Source of the DNA: Serratia quinivorans
Lineage (GTDB): Bacteria > Pseudomonadota > Gammaproteobacteria > Enterobacterales > Enterobacteriaceae
Reading direction: 5' to 3'
DNA length: 64,000 nt
Assembly: GCF_946227985.1 (NCBI RefSeq)
Contig: NZ_CAMKGL010000009.1
Span: 1 to 64,000 of the forward strand
The position numbers and the translations under genes were made by a program. Of this stretch, positions 24,119 through 36,171 are shown one piece after another (the first letter of the stretch is position 1; the number at the start of each line of letters is the position of its first letter). The notes under the pieces were generated by a model, which saw nothing but the letters and a program-made list of their open reading frames with translations, did no database searches and was not told the origin of the DNA.

Positions 24119-25450
24119 ATGTGGTCTTTCCTTAAAAGCCGCGATGATGTGCCGCCGGTTACCGATCAAAAACAGATCGATGCCAGCTATAAATACTGGC
24201 GCATCCAGCTGATGTGGACGATGTACATCGGCTATGCCGCGTTTTACTTCACGCGCAAAAGCTTCAACTTCATTATGCCGGCGATGCTGAGCGATCTTGG
24301 CCTGACGATGTCTGACGTCGGCATCCTCGGTACGCTGTTCTACATCACTTACGGCTGCTCGAAGTTTATCTCAGGCATGATCAGCGATCGTTCCAACCCG
24401 CGCTATTTTATGGGGTTGGGTCTGATTATGACCGGCATACTCAATATCTTCTTCGGCCTCAGTTCTTCGCTGTTGATGCTGGGGACGCTATGGATCCTCA
24501 ACGCCTTCTTCCAGGGCTGGGGCTGGCCGCCATGTTCAAAAATCCTCACAAGCTGGTACTCGCGTTCCGAGCGCGGCGGTTGGTGGGCGATCTGGAATAC
24601 ATCGCATAACTTTGGCGGAGCGCTTATCCCTCTGCTGGTCGGTTTTATCTCGCTGCACTTCAGCTGGCGTTACGGCATGATTATTCCGGGCATTATCGGC
24701 GTGGTGTTGGGCCTGCTGATGTGTTGGCGTCTGCGTGACAAGCCGTCCACCATGGGGCTGCCCAGCGTGGGCAAATGGCGTAACGACGCCATGGAACTGG
24801 TGCAGGAATCGGAAGGCCAGGGGCTGACCAACCGCGAAATCATCAAACGCTATGTGTTGACCAACAAGTACATCTGGCTGTTGGCGATATCCTACGTGCT
24901 GGTGTACATCGTGCGTACGGCCATCAACGACTGGGGTAACCTGTACCTGACCCAGGAAAAGGGCTATTCGCTGATGACCGCCAACTCGGCGATCTCGCTA
25001 TTCGAAGTGGGCGGCTTTATTGGTTCGCTGGTGGCCGGTTGGGGTTCTGACAAGCTGTTCCGCGGTAATCGTGGGCCAATGAACCTGATCTTCGCCATCG
25101 GGATTTTCCTGTCGGTCGCGGCGCTGTGGATCATGCCGGGTATCACTTTCCTGCTGCAGGCGGCCTGCTTCTTTGCGATCGGTTTCTTCATCTTTGGCCC
25201 GCAGATGCTGATCGGCATGGCAGCGGCCGAATGTTCGCACAAGGATGCTGCCGGGGCGGCAACCGGTTTTGTCGGCCTGTTTGCTTACCTGGGGGCGGCG
25301 TTGTCCGGCTACCCGATTGCCCGCATCATGGAAATCTGGCACTGGAACGGTTTCTTCGTGGTGATCTCGATCGCCGCCTGTTTGTCCGCGTTGTTCCTGC
25401 TGCCGTTCTTGCGCGCTCAATCACCGGCGCTGAAAACTGCGAAGGCATGA
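24119..25450 (+). CDS. uhpC: Glucose-6-phosphate sensor UhpC (MFS family)
   Basis: A 443-residue major facilitator protein with 12 helices. It matches E. coli UhpC rather than the transporter UhpT: the start MWSFLKSRDDVPPVTD, the DRSNPRYFMG loop, WYSRSERGGWWAIWNT and the end LFLLPFLRAQ all have UhpC counterparts. UhpC senses external glucose-6-phosphate and activates UhpB. It follows uhpB after 94 bases. In E. coli the transporter gene uhpT comes next; here a tRNA gene and chiA follow instead, so the system must act on a distant uhpT or another target. Confidence 0.9.
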   Translation: MWSFLKSRDDVPPVTDQKQIDASYKYWRIQLMWTMYIGYAAFYFTRKSFNFIMPAMLSDLGLTMSDVGILGTLFYITYGCSKFISGMISDRSNPRYFMGLGLIMTGILNIFFGLSSSLLMLGTLWILNAFFQGWGWPPCSKILTSWYSRSERGGWWAIWNTSHNFGGALIPLLVGFISLHFSWRYGMIIPGIIGVVLGLLMCWRLRDKPSTMGLPSVGKWRNDAMELVQESEGQGLTNREIIKRYVLTNKYIWLLAISYVLVYIVRTAINDWGNLYLTQEKGYSLMTANSAISLFEVGGFIGSLVAGWGSDKLFRGNRGPMNLIFAIGIFLSVAALWIMPGITFLLQAACFFAIGFFIFGPQMLIGMAAAECSHKDAAGAATGFVGLFAYLGAALSGYPIARIMEIWHWNGFFVVISIAACLSALFLLPFLRAQSPALKTAKA

Positions 25451-25570
25451 TGAAAAAGCGTGCTGCAGGCTGCTGTAGCGCGCTTTATGCCGCTTTTATC
25501 GCCACTTGATTGGCCGGGACGAGAAAGTGATTGACGCGTAATATCGTCAGCAGTAAGATGCGCCCCGCAT

Positions 25571-25647
25571 CGGCGAGTAGCGCAGCTTGGTAGCGCAACT
25601 GGTTTGGGACCAGTGGGTCGGAGGTTCGAATCCTCTCTCGCCGACCA
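25571..25647 (+). tRNA. tRNA-Pro (anticodon UGG)
   Basis: A 77-base cloverleaf with an encoded CCA end. Acceptor arms CGGCGAG/CTCGCCG pair perfectly, the anticodon stem ACTGG/CCAGT encloses TTTGGGA (anticodon TGG), and the T-arm GGAGGTTCGAATCCTC is standard. The sequence looks the same as E. coli proM, but its position next to eptB and dppA corresponds to proK. A terminator follows at once. Confidence 0.97.
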
Positions 25648-25657
25648 CATTCAAGAA

Positions 25658-25682
25658 AACCCGCTTTTTAGCGGGTTTTTTT
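25658..25682 (+). terminator. Terminator of the tRNA gene
   Basis: AACCCGC (25658-25664), loop TTTTTA, GCGGGTT (25671-25677), followed by a run of T. Ten bases behind the tRNA 3' end. Confidence 0.9.
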
Positions 25683-27775
<2,093 letters not shown>

Positions 27776-27792
27776 ATCGGTTGTAGCACGTT

Positions 27793-27824
27793 GCCGGGGG
27801 ATATCCTTTTGCCCCCGGCTTTTT
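27793..27824 (+). terminator. Terminator after chiA
   Basis: GCCGGGGG (27793-27800) pairs with CCCCCGGC (27812-27819) around an 11-base loop and is followed by five T. Confidence 0.85.
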
Positions 27825-28376
27825 AACAGACGAAAGTTTTTTTACGGTGAATAGATTGTGGCGTCACCCGGCTAAAAAATACGCTAACGCCTCACCCTTT
27901 CGGGTAACAGGACAGCATTTCGTCCTGTCTTATACGGCGATCACAAAAATAACCGTTCAGATATTCATCATTCAACAACAAACTTTTTTGGTTTTTTATC
28001 GGAGTTAAACACCAGCAACTTTCTGCAACGCAGCTAATCGAGCTAAAAATGACCGCATAGCATAAGTTTTCATGCTGCATCTGTTAAAGAAAGGTTTTTT
28101 TTATGTTTGTTTGCTGTTTCTCACAGTCTGTGTAAATCCCCACTGGTTATATTGACGACACCCCAAACAGTTGGCAATTTGGTAGCCTCAGGGGTAAGAG
28201 CGAGAGTTGTTTGAGTGAATTCCACGCGCTCAGACGCCCCCACCGGATGCGTTCCCCCGGCTCTCTTGCGCAATTATCCCTCCCAGCCTTCGGGCACCGA
28301 CTGCACAGGCCGCGCAATAAAAAATACAGGCTCTGGCGGTAATACACACATCACATCACATAATGGAGCACTAGCG
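27825..28376. other. Long regulatory region of the dpp operon
   Basis: About 550 bases without a supported gene. An open frame joins dppA upstream from 28215, but it lacks a ribosome binding site and would hide the DppA signal peptide. A hairpin ACAGGAC/GTCCTGT lies near 27907-27928. Just before the dppA ribosome binding site is a C/A-rich stretch (ACACACATCACATCACATAA, about 28344-28363), the kind of target that the small RNA GcvB pairs with in the dppA leader of other enterobacteria. The promoter position is not certain. Confidence 0.45.
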
Positions 28377-29984
28377 ATGACAAGTTCCTTGGGAAAAACA
28401 GGGATTCTGAAATTCGGTATTGGGCTGATTGCGTTGACCGTTGCGGCCAGCGTGCAAGCCAAGACTCTGGTTTACTGTTCTGAGGGTTCCCCGGAAGGGT
28501 TCAACCCGCAGTTGTTTACCTCGGGCACGACCTATGACGCCAGCTCGGTCCCTATTTACAACCGTCTGGTCGAATTCAAAATCGGCACCACCGAGCTGCA
28601 GCCTGGCCTGGCTGAAAAATGGGATGTCAGCGAAGACGGCAAAATCTACACCTTCCACCTGCGTAAAGGCGTGAAGTGGCAGAGCAGCAAAGACTTCAAA
28701 CCGACCCGTGATTTCAACGCCGACGACGTGGTGTTCTCCTTTGAACGCCAGTTAGACGCCAACAATGCCTATCACAAAGTCTCCGGCGGCAGCTATGAGT
28801 ACTTTGAAGGCATGGACATGCCGAAGCTGATCGCCAAAATCGAGAAAGTGGACGACTACACCGTACGCTTTGTGCTGACCCGTCCTGAGGCACCATTTGT
28901 CGCTGACCTGGGCATGGACTTCGCTTCTATCCTGTCTGCTGAATACGCGGACGTGATGATGAAAGCCGGCACCCCGGAGAAAATTGACCTGAACCCAATC
29001 GGCACCGGTCCGTTCCAACTGCTGCAATACCAGAAAGACTCCAAAATTCTCTACAAGGCGTTTGACGGTTTCTGGGGCACCAAACCGAAGATCGACCGTT
29101 TAGTGTTCTCCATCACGCCTGACGCTTCAGTGCGTTACGCCAAACTGCAGAAAAACGAATGCCAGGTGATGCCGTATCCGAACCCGGCTGACATCGCGCG
29201 CATGAAGCAGGATAAAACCATCAATCTGATGGAACAACCGGGGCTGAACGTCGGTTACCTGTCATTCAACGTTGAGAAAAAACCGCTGGATAACCTGAAG
29301 GTGCGCCAGGCGTTAACTATGGCGGTCAACAAGCAGGCGATCATCGATGCGGTGTACCAGGGTGCAGGCCAGGCGGCCAAGAACCTGATCCCACCGACCA
29401 TGTGGGGCTATAACGATGCGGTGAAAGACTACGCTTACGATCCGGCCAAGGCGAAAGAACTGCTGAAAGAAGCGGGCATGGCAGACGGTTTCTCCATCGA
29501 CCTGTGGGCAATGCCGGTACAGCGTCCGTACAACCCGAACGCGCGCCGCATGGCGGAAATGATCCAGTCTGACTGGGCGAAAATCGGCGTGAAAGCCAAA
29601 ATCGTAACCTATGAGTGGGGCGAATACCTCAAGCGCGCCAAAGCGGGCGAGCATCAGACGGTGATGATGGGCTGGACCGGTGACAATGGGGACCCGGACA
29701 ACTTCTTCGCCACGCTGTTTAGCTGCGCCGCGGCCAAAGACGGTTCCAACTATTCTCGCTGGTGCTACAAGCCGTTTGAAGATCTCATTCAACCGGCGCG
29801 CGCCGAATCGAACCACGACAAACGCATAGAACTGTACAAACAGGCCCAGGTAGTGATGCACGATCAGGCTCCGGCGCTGATTGTTGCCCACTCCACCGTT
29901 TATGAGCCAGTGCGTAAGGAAGTGAAGGGCTACGTCGTGGATCCGCTTGGTAAGCATCACTTTGAGAATGTCTCTCTGGATTAA
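28377..29984 (+). CDS. dppA: Dipeptide-binding protein DppA
   Basis: A 535-residue periplasmic binding protein (SBP family 5) for dipeptides, also used for heme and chemotaxis in relatives. The signal peptide ends at SVQA (residue 26), followed by KTLVYCSEGSPEGFNPQLFT. The SBP_bac_5 core includes GTGPFQLLQYQKDSKI and the substrate loop around WTGDNGDPDNFF. The ATG at 28377 follows TGGAGCACTAGCG. The operon dppABCDF continues after a hairpin that probably lowers expression of the later genes. Confidence 0.96.
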   Translation: MTSSLGKTGILKFGIGLIALTVAASVQAKTLVYCSEGSPEGFNPQLFTSGTTYDASSVPIYNRLVEFKIGTTELQPGLAEKWDVSEDGKIYTFHLRKGVKWQSSKDFKPTRDFNADDVVFSFERQLDANNAYHKVSGGSYEYFEGMDMPKLIAKIEKVDDYTVRFVLTRPEAPFVADLGMDFASILSAEYADVMMKAGTPEKIDLNPIGTGPFQLLQYQKDSKILYKAFDGFWGTKPKIDRLVFSITPDASVRYAKLQKNECQVMPYPNPADIARMKQDKTINLMEQPGLNVGYLSFNVEKKPLDNLKVRQALTMAVNKQAIIDAVYQGAGQAAKNLIPPTMWGYNDAVKDYAYDPAKAKELLKEAGMADGFSIDLWAMPVQRPYNPNARRMAEMIQSDWAKIGVKAKIVTYEWGEYLKRAKAGEHQTVMMGWTGDNGDPDNFFATLFSCAAAKDGSNYSRWCYKPFEDLIQPARAESNHDKRIELYKQAQVVMHDQAPALIVAHSTVYEPVRKEVKGYVVDPLGKHHFENVSLD

Positions 29985-30002
29985 TTTCACTACCGGTTAA
30001 TT

Positions 30003-30033
30003 CCACGGCCCTCTCTTTAAGGGAGGGCCGTGG
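30003..30033 (+). terminator. Intercistronic hairpin between dppA and dppB
   Basis: CCACGGCCCTC (30003-30013) pairs perfectly with GAGGGCCGTGG (30023-30033). No T-tract follows, so it is more likely a partial terminator or a 3' stabiliser that makes dppA mRNA more abundant than dppBCDF, as usual for binding-protein genes. Confidence 0.7.
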
Positions 30034-30126
30034 TTGCCCGTAGGCAGAGAAACACCAGAAGTGTGTGAGCTTTAATAAGCCTGGCGGACGATGAGCTGCC
30101 GGGCATTGATACAGAGAGTTCGGGAT

Positions 30127-31146
30127 ATGTTGCAGTTCATACTCCGACGTTTGGGGTTAGTTATCCCAACGTTTATCGGCATCACTTTGCTGACTTTTGC
30201 ATTCGTCCATATGATCCCCGGCGACCCGGTGACCATCATGGCCGGGGAACGCGGGATCTCCGCAGAACGCCATGCACACCTGATGGCGGAAATGGGGCTG
30301 GATAAACCGCTCTATCAACAATATTTCACTTACGTATCCAACGTGTTGCATGGCGACCTGGGTACCTCGCTGAAAAGCCGTATCTCCGTTTGGGAAGAGT
30401 TCGTTCCGCGCTTCAAGGCCACCCTGGAGTTGGGCGTCTGCGCGATGATTTTCGCCGTGCTGGTAGGCATTCCGGTTGGGGTGCTGGCGGCGGTCAGGCG
30501 AGGCTCAATATTCGATCATACCGCGGTGGGCATATCACTGACCGGCTATTCGATGCCGATTTTCTGGTGGGGCATGATGTTGATCATGCTGGTCTCGGTG
30601 CAGCTCAACCTGACGCCGGTATCGGGACGGGTCAGCGATACGGTGTTCCTTGACGATAGCCTGCCGTTGACCGGCTTTATGCTGATCGACACCCTGATCT
30701 GGGGCGAACCGGGCGACTTTGCTGACGCCGTGATGCATATGATCCTGCCGGCCATCGTGTTGGGTACCATCCCGTTGGCTGTGATCGTGCGTATGACGCG
30801 CTCCTCAATGCTGGAAGTGCTGGGCGAAGATTATATTCGTACCGCGCGCGCCAAGGGCGTGAGCCGTATGCGGGTGATTGTGGTGCATGCGTTGCGTAAC
30901 GCCTTGCTGCCAGTCGTGACGGTGATCGGCCTGCAGGTCGGTACCATGCTGGCCGGTGCGATCCTGACCGAAACCATCTTCTCCTGGCCGGGCCTGGGGC
31001 GTTGGCTGATGGATGCGCTGCAACGTCGCGACTATCCGGTTGTTCAGGGCGGCGTGTTGCTGGTCGCCTGTATGATTATTCTGGTTAACCTGCTGGTAGA
31101 CGTGCTCTACGGCGTGGTTAACCCGCGTATTCGCCACAAGAAATAA
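30127..31146 (+). CDS. dppB: Dipeptide ABC transporter permease DppB
   Basis: A 339-residue permease with six helices and the ABC-permease coupling loop (EVLGEDYIRTARAKGVSRMR). The first helix (MLQFILRRLGLVIPTFIGIT) is the standard start of this family, which together with the E. coli length fixes the ATG at 30127 against a frame opening at 30091. Forms the channel with DppC. Confidence 0.96.
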   Translation: MLQFILRRLGLVIPTFIGITLLTFAFVHMIPGDPVTIMAGERGISAERHAHLMAEMGLDKPLYQQYFTYVSNVLHGDLGTSLKSRISVWEEFVPRFKATLELGVCAMIFAVLVGIPVGVLAAVRRGSIFDHTAVGISLTGYSMPIFWWGMMLIMLVSVQLNLTPVSGRVSDTVFLDDSLPLTGFMLIDTLIWGEPGDFADAVMHMILPAIVLGTIPLAVIVRMTRSSMLEVLGEDYIRTARAKGVSRMRVIVVHALRNALLPVVTVIGLQVGTMLAGAILTETIFSWPGLGRWLMDALQRRDYPVVQGGVLLVACMIILVNLLVDVLYGVVNPRIRHKK

Positions 31147-31157
31147 GGGGCGCTCTG

Positions 31158-32060
31158 ATGTCTCAAATCACTGAGTCTGTAGTTAAAGGTGCGCCGAAGC
31201 CAATGAGCCCGTTCCAGGAGTTCTGGCACTATTTCAAGCGCAATAAAGGGGCCGTTGTCGGCCTGGTGTATATCGTTCTGATGTTTGTGATTGCCATCGG
31301 TGCCGGGGTGCTGGCACCGCATGCGCCGGCGGATCAGTTCCGCGACGCGCTGCTCAAGCCGCCGGTCTGGCAAGACGGCGGCAGTTGGCAATATCTGCTG
31401 GGTACCGACGACGTTGGCCGCGATGTGCTGTCGCGCCTGATGTACGGCGCCCGACTGTCACTGTTGGTCGGCTGTCTGGTGGTGGTGCTGTCGCTGATCA
31501 TGGGCGTGGTGCTGGGCCTGCTGGCCGGTTACTTCGGCGGCGTGGTGGATGCCATCATCATGCGTATCGTCGACATCATGCTGGCGTTGCCCAGCCTGCT
31601 GTTGGCGCTGGTATTGGTGGCAATTTTCGGTCCGTCGATCGTCAATGCTTCACTGGCGTTAACCTTCGTCGCCCTGCCGCACTATGTGCGACTGACCCGC
31701 GCTGCGGTATTGGTGGAAGTGAACCGCGACTACGTCACCGCTTCACGCGTGGCGGGTGCCGGTGCGATGCGCCAAATGTTTATCAATATTCTGCCAAACT
31801 GCCTGGCGCCGCTGATCGTTCAGGCTTCTCTGGGTTTCTCGAACGCTATCCTGGATATGGCCGCTCTCGGCTTCCTGGGTATGGGTGCACAACCGCCAAC
31901 GCCGGAGTGGGGCACCATGCTCTCCGACGTACTGCAGTTCGCACAAAGCGCCTGGTGGGTCGTGACCTTCCCTGGCGTGGCGATCCTGCTGACGGTGCTT
32001 GCATTTAACCTGATGGGGGACGGCTTGCGTGATGCTCTCGACCCCAAACTCAAGCAGTAA
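31158..32060 (+). CDS. dppC: Dipeptide ABC transporter permease DppC
   Basis: A 300-residue permease, the DppB partner. A cytoplasmic N-terminus ([19 protein letters not shown]) precedes the first helix, as in OppC-type proteins, and the coupling loop is [20 protein letters not shown]. It begins 11 bases after the dppB stop with GGGGCGCT before the start. Confidence 0.96.
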   Translation: MSQITESVVKGAPKPMSPFQEFWHYFKRNKGAVVGLVYIVLMFVIAIGAGVLAPHAPADQFRDALLKPPVWQDGGSWQYLLGTDDVGRDVLSRLMYGARLSLLVGCLVVVLSLIMGVVLGLLAGYFGGVVDAIIMRIVDIMLALPSLLLALVLVAIFGPSIVNASLALTFVALPHYVRLTRAAVLVEVNRDYVTASRVAGAGAMRQMFINILPNCLAPLIVQASLGFSNAILDMAALGFLGMGAQPPTPEWGTMLSDVLQFAQSAWWVVTFPGVAILLTVLAFNLMGDGLRDALDPKLKQ

Positions 32061-32074
32061 AGAGGACGAGAGAG

Positions 32075-33055
32075 ATGGCGTTATTAAATGTAGACAAGCT
32101 TTCGGTGCACTTCGGTGACGAAGGCACCCCTTTCCGCGCGGTAGACCGTATCAGTTATAGCGTGGAGCAGGGCCAGGTGGTGGGGATCGTCGGTGAGTCC
32201 GGCTCCGGCAAATCCGTCAGCTCGCTGGCGATTATGGGCCTGATCGATTTCCCCGGTAAGGTGATGGCCGAAAAGCTGGAGTTTAACGGCCAGGATCTGC
32301 GCAAAATTTCCGAAAAAGAGCGCCGCCAACTGGTGGGCTCGGAAGTGGCAATGATCTTCCAGGATCCGATGACCAGTCTGAACCCGTGTTACACCGTCGG
32401 TTTCCAGATTATGGAAGCGCTGAAGGTGCATCAGGGCGGTAACCGTAGTACCCGCCGCCAGCGGGCTATCGATCTGCTGACGCAGGTGGGGATCCCCGAT
32501 CCGGCCTCGCGTCTGGACGTGTATCCGCACCAGCTTTCCGGTGGGATGAGCCAGCGCGTGATGATCGCCATGGCAATTGCCTGTCGGCCAAAGCTGCTGA
32601 TTGCCGATGAACCCACTACCGCACTCGACGTAACCATTCAGGCGCAAATTATCGAGCTGCTGCTGGAATTGCAACAGCGTGAGAATATGGCGCTGCTGTT
32701 GATTACCCACGACCTGGCGCTGGTGTCTGAGGCTGCGCATCATATTATCGTGATGTATGCCGGTCAGGTGGTGGAATCCGGTAAAGCATCGGAAATCTTC
32801 CGCGCACCGCGGCATCCTTATACTCAGGCGCTATTGCGTGCGCTGCCGGAGTTCGCGGCCGACAAGGCGCGCCTGGCTTCGCTGCCGGGCGTGGTACCGG
32901 GCAAATATGACCGCCCAAGCGGCTGTTTGCTCAACCCGCGTTGCCCGTACGCCAATGAGCGCTGCCGCGTTGAAGAGCCGGAATTACGCACCATTCCCGG
33001 CCGTCAGGTTAAATGTCACACACCGCTGGATGATGCGGGGAGGCCGACCGTATGA
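32075..33055 (+). CDS. dppD: Dipeptide ABC transporter ATPase DppD
   Basis: A 326-residue ATPase. Walker A is GESGSGKS (near residue 42), the ABC signature LSGGMSQR, Walker [13 protein letters not shown]. The C-terminal oligopeptide-transporter domain contains a four-cysteine pattern ([14 protein letters not shown] and a later C) that can hold an iron-sulfur cluster in this family. Its stop overlaps the dppF start (ATGA). Confidence 0.96.
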   Translation: MALLNVDKLSVHFGDEGTPFRAVDRISYSVEQGQVVGIVGESGSGKSVSSLAIMGLIDFPGKVMAEKLEFNGQDLRKISEKERRQLVGSEVAMIFQDPMTSLNPCYTVGFQIMEALKVHQGGNRSTRRQRAIDLLTQVGIPDPASRLDVYPHQLSGGMSQRVMIAMAIACRPKLLIADEPTTALDVTIQAQIIELLLELQQRENMALLLITHDLALVSEAAHHIIVMYAGQVVESGKASEIFRAPRHPYTQALLRALPEFAADKARLASLPGVVPGKYDRPSGCLLNPRCPYANERCRVEEPELRTIPGRQVKCHTPLDDAGRPTV

Positions 33056-34041
33056 GCCAGAACCAACCCTTATTGCAGGCGATTGACCTGAAGAAACACT
33101 ACCCGGTCAAGAAGGGCATCTTTGCCCCGGAACGGCTGGTTAAAGCGCTGGACGGCGTCTCTTTCACCCTTGAGCGTGGCAAAACGCTGGCGGTGGTGGG
33201 TGAGTCCGGCTGTGGCAAGTCAACGCTGGGCCGTTTGTTGACGATGATTGAAGTGCCGACCGGTGGTGAGCTGTACTACCAGGGGCAGGATCTGCTGAAG
33301 CCGGACGTCACCGCTGAGAAGCTGCGGCGCCAGAAGATCCAGATTGTGTTCCAGAATCCTTACGGATCGCTCAACCCGCGTAAAAAGGTCGGGCAGATCC
33401 TCGAGGAGCCGCTGCAGATCAATACCGGGCTAAACAGCGCGCAACGTCGTGAGAAAGCGCTGGAGATGATGGCCAAGGTCGGCCTGAAAACCGAACATTA
33501 CGATCGCTACCCGCACATGTTTTCCGGTGGGCAACGCCAGCGTATTGCTATTGCACGTGGGTTGATGCTTAACCCGGACGTAGTGATTGCCGACGAACCT
33601 GTCTCCGCTCTCGATGTCTCGGTGCGGGCGCAGGTACTGAATCTGATGATGGATCTGCAGCAGGATTTGGGGCTGTCCTATGTGTTCATCTCGCACGATC
33701 TGTCGGTAGTGGAGCATATTGCCGACGAAGTGATGGTGATGTACCTCGGCCGCTGCGTGGAAAAGGGCAGCAAAGATGCCATTTTCAACAACCCGCGTCA
33801 TCCGTATACCCAGGCGCTGCTGTCCGCGACGCCACGTCTGAATCCGGATATGCGTCGTGAACGCATCAAGCTGACCGGCGAGCTGCCCAGCCCGATGAAT
33901 CCACCGCCGGGTTGTGCATTCAATGCCCGCTGCCGTCGTGCTTTTGGACCCTGTACCCAGCTGCAGCCGCAGTTAAAGCAATACGGCGAACAGATGGTGG
34001 CCTGCTTTGCGGTCGATCAGGATGAAAATCCTGCGGCATAG
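33052..34041 (+). CDS. dppF: Dipeptide ABC transporter ATPase DppF
   Basis: A 329-residue ATPase forming a heterodimer with DppD. Walker A is GESGCGKST, signature FSGGQRQR, Walker [13 protein letters not shown]. The C-terminal region again has the cysteine-rich oligo_HPY part ([17 protein letters not shown]). Start overlaps the dppD stop by 4 bp, so translation is coupled. Last gene of the operon. Confidence 0.96.
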   Translation: MSQNQPLLQAIDLKKHYPVKKGIFAPERLVKALDGVSFTLERGKTLAVVGESGCGKSTLGRLLTMIEVPTGGELYYQGQDLLKPDVTAEKLRRQKIQIVFQNPYGSLNPRKKVGQILEEPLQINTGLNSAQRREKALEMMAKVGLKTEHYDRYPHMFSGGQRQRIAIARGLMLNPDVVIADEPVSALDVSVRAQVLNLMMDLQQDLGLSYVFISHDLSVVEHIADEVMVMYLGRCVEKGSKDAIFNNPRHPYTQALLSATPRLNPDMRRERIKLTGELPSPMNPPPGCAFNARCRRAFGPCTQLQPQLKQYGEQMVACFAVDQDENPAA

Positions 34042-34068
34042 CTTTGTTATCAATGACGATTAATTTAA

Positions 34069-34098
34069 ATGCCGGCATTTACGCCGGTATTTTTTTTG
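34069..34098 (+). terminator. Terminator of the dpp operon
   Basis: ATGCCGGC (34069-34076) pairs with GCCGGTAT (34083-34090, one G-T pair), followed by eight T. Confidence 0.85.
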
Positions 34099-34264
34099 AT
34101 TAAAGCCACGGGCCTGTTAATTAGTTTATTGAGCGAATAATTCATTTGTATTAATGGCGCTTATTTCTCTTAACGAAATCCTGACGAAATAATCGTTTGT
34201 TAGGAATCTTCGCACGATCATAATAAATGAATCGCTTAAATTTAACGTTGCCTGATACCGGCTA

Positions 34265-34290
34265 TAAAAAAGCACGCCCGAAGGCGTGCT
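34265..34290 (-). terminator. Terminator of the bcsEFG operon
   Basis: AGCACGCC (34271-34278), loop CGAA, GGCGTGCT (34283-34290). The A-run at 34265-34270 provides the T-tract on the minus strand, 30 bases after the bcsG stop. Confidence 0.9.
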
Positions 34291-34319
34291 GAGTATTAAC
34301 GAAAATATTCTTGGGGCAT

Positions 34320-35972
34320 TTACTGGGGGTAAGGCACCCAATCACCGCCGTTCAGGCGGATATACGGTTTACCCTGGTATTGCATCACGATGGCGTTGTC
34401 ATTTTCCGAAATGACCGCCGTCTGCGGCAGGTTCTGCGTCAGCGCCTGCCAGTCGACGCTCGGGGCGGTGAAAGCTTTGCCGTCGACCAGGCGTGAGACT
34501 AGCTCGGAAAGTGCCAGATAGCTGCTCGGTGTCTTAATCTGCAGCGTACTGCCCTGATGCGGCGCTTTCATGCCCACCAGTTTGATGCCCACCGGCGTAT
34601 GGGTAATGTTCGGGCTTGGGATATCCCGCAGGCCGGACATCTGCATTTTATCGCCCACCAGTGCCGCACCGTGCTCCGGTACAATCACCACCATCACCTT
34701 GCGCCCGGATTTCTCCAGTTGGTCAAGGAAGGTATTTAACTGGTCGAACAGCTTCTGCGCCCGTGGCTGATAGTCCGCGCTCTTGTTCGAACCGACGAAG
34801 CGGTTGCCGTCGTGCAGCGGAATGACGTTGAAGAAGGTGGCGCTGCGGCCGTCGCCGGCCTTCTGTTGCTGATCCAGCCAGCGGGTGAGCAGTTCCAGAT
34901 CGTTGAAAATCGGCTCGCCGTCGAACGAGGCCAGCTCATTACCGATACCGGCTTGTGACATCAGCGGCGCTTGCATATCGCCCTGCTCGCGCAGCTCCTT
35001 CAGGTAATTGCCGAACACGCCGGAGTGGTCCAGCATCAGCTGTTCTTTGAAGCCCAGCTTGGCGAGATTATCGAACAGATAGCATTGCTGGTTCACCGGC
35101 TGATACAGGTCGTGGTGCGAGAGCTGGCCGCAGCTGGCACGCAGCAAGCGTATGGATGCCGGGCCACTGTAGGCGGTCGCCGAGTTGAAGTTGTCGAACA
35201 TGATGTCCATCTTCGACCACAGTGGGTGGTTCTCCAGTTTCACCGCATCCATGTCTGCCCAGGCCAGCGAACAGATATTGATTACCAACAGGTCGAACGG
35301 CTGAGCATCGGCAGGCAGGCTGGCCGGGAAGGCGGTGGCGCGGGCTTTTTCCTTATCGTAAAACTGGTTCAGGTAGGCCGTCAGGTTGGCGCTGGTGGGC
35401 GGCGCGCTGTCCGTCGGGGCACCATCACCGCCCGCCGTCGGGGCTGTCGCTGCCGGTGTGCTGCTGGTGGCCGCGGGGCTGCTGGCGGGCAGCAGTGATA
35501 CTGCCGGGCCGGCAATATTGACCAGGTTCAGCCACACCAGCGCGGCAACGGTGAACACCGTCACCCGTATCCACTGGGATAAAAACAGATAGGCAATCAG
35601 CATCACAAAGGCGGCGCCGATCATCTGCCAGTTGATAAAGCGGTTGGTCAGCCCCAGCAGATACTGGGCGCTAAAGCCGGTCAGCTGCGAGCCCTGGCTC
35701 ATGATGCTGTTGATGCCAGGCAGCCAGGTGTCGTGATAGAACAGCGCGAAACCAATCGGGATTGCCAGATAATGGCGCCAGCGGTGCACGCGCAGCGCCG
35801 GTATCGGCATCAACAGAAATGCCATGAACACCAGGTTTGGCAGTGCGTGGAAGTTTAGATAACCGAACCACAGCAGGGCAAACTTGGCCAAAAAGTAGTA
35901 GTTCCACCCCCCCAGCCCACGCCAGTAGCGCCACAGGGAGTTATCGGATTGCGGGTTATTTGTTGGCTTCAT
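34320..35972 (-). CDS. bcsG: Cellulose phosphoethanolamine transferase BcsG
   Basis: A 550-residue inner-membrane enzyme that attaches phosphoethanolamine to nascent cellulose in type II loci. Four to five N-terminal helices (to about residue 155) and a low-complexity Ala/Thr/Pro linker (about 165-200) precede the periplasmic alkaline-phosphatase-like domain. Zinc-site and catalytic features visible are NICSLAWADMD, SGPASIRLLRASCGQ with the nucleophile serine, and VVIVPEHGAALVG. It overlaps bcsF by 17 bp. Length equals E. coli BcsG within a few residues. Confidence 0.95.
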   Translation of the reverse strand: MKPTNNPQSDNSLWRYWRGLGGWNYYFLAKFALLWFGYLNFHALPNLVFMAFLLMPIPALRVHRWRHYLAIPIGFALFYHDTWLPGINSIMSQGSQLTGFSAQYLLGLTNRFINWQMIGAAFVMLIAYLFLSQWIRVTVFTVAALVWLNLVNIAGPAVSLLPASSPAATSSTPAATAPTAGGDGAPTDSAPPTSANLTAYLNQFYDKEKARATAFPASLPADAQPFDLLVINICSLAWADMDAVKLENHPLWSKMDIMFDNFNSATAYSGPASIRLLRASCGQLSHHDLYQPVNQQCYLFDNLAKLGFKEQLMLDHSGVFGNYLKELREQGDMQAPLMSQAGIGNELASFDGEPIFNDLELLTRWLDQQQKAGDGRSATFFNVIPLHDGNRFVGSNKSADYQPRAQKLFDQLNTFLDQLEKSGRKVMVVIVPEHGAALVGDKMQMSGLRDIPSPNITHTPVGIKLVGMKAPHQGSTLQIKTPSSYLALSELVSRLVDGKAFTAPSVDWQALTQNLPQTAVISENDNAIVMQYQGKPYIRLNGGDWVPYPQ

Positions 35973-36171
35973 GGCTGTTTTTACGCTTAATCTGAGATGA
36001 AGAACCTTCGCGCACCCATAACCCGGCGGATTTTAAATAGCGCGGTGATAACAACAGGTTTTGCCAGTATTGACGCCAGTGCGGGAAACGCCGATGAAAG
36101 GCATAGCCCAGTGGAATAAAAATAATGGCGCACAGGATAATCAACTGCACGATATCGCTAAGATTCAACAT
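35956..36171 (-). CDS. bcsF: Small membrane protein BcsF
   Basis: A 71-residue protein with one N-terminal helix (LSDIVQLIILCAIIFIPLGY) and a basic, aromatic tail (RRFPHWRQYWQNLLLSPRY), as in BcsF. In E. coli it helps recruit BcsE to the membrane and supports BcsG. It overlaps bcsE by 14 bp and bcsG by 17 bp, so the three genes are tightly coupled. Confidence 0.93.
   Translation of the reverse strand: MLNLSDIVQLIILCAIIFIPLGYAFHRRFPHWRQYWQNLLLSPRYLKSAGLWVREGSSSQIKRKNSHEANK

Noticed and set aside
24119-25450. Possibility that the MFS gene is uhpT
   Set aside because: N- and C-termini, loop sequences and the 443-residue length match UhpC, not UhpT.
25571-25647. tRNA-Pro as the attachment site of a genomic island carrying chiA
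   Set aside because: No integrase gene and no repeat of the tRNA 3' end was seen within the window.
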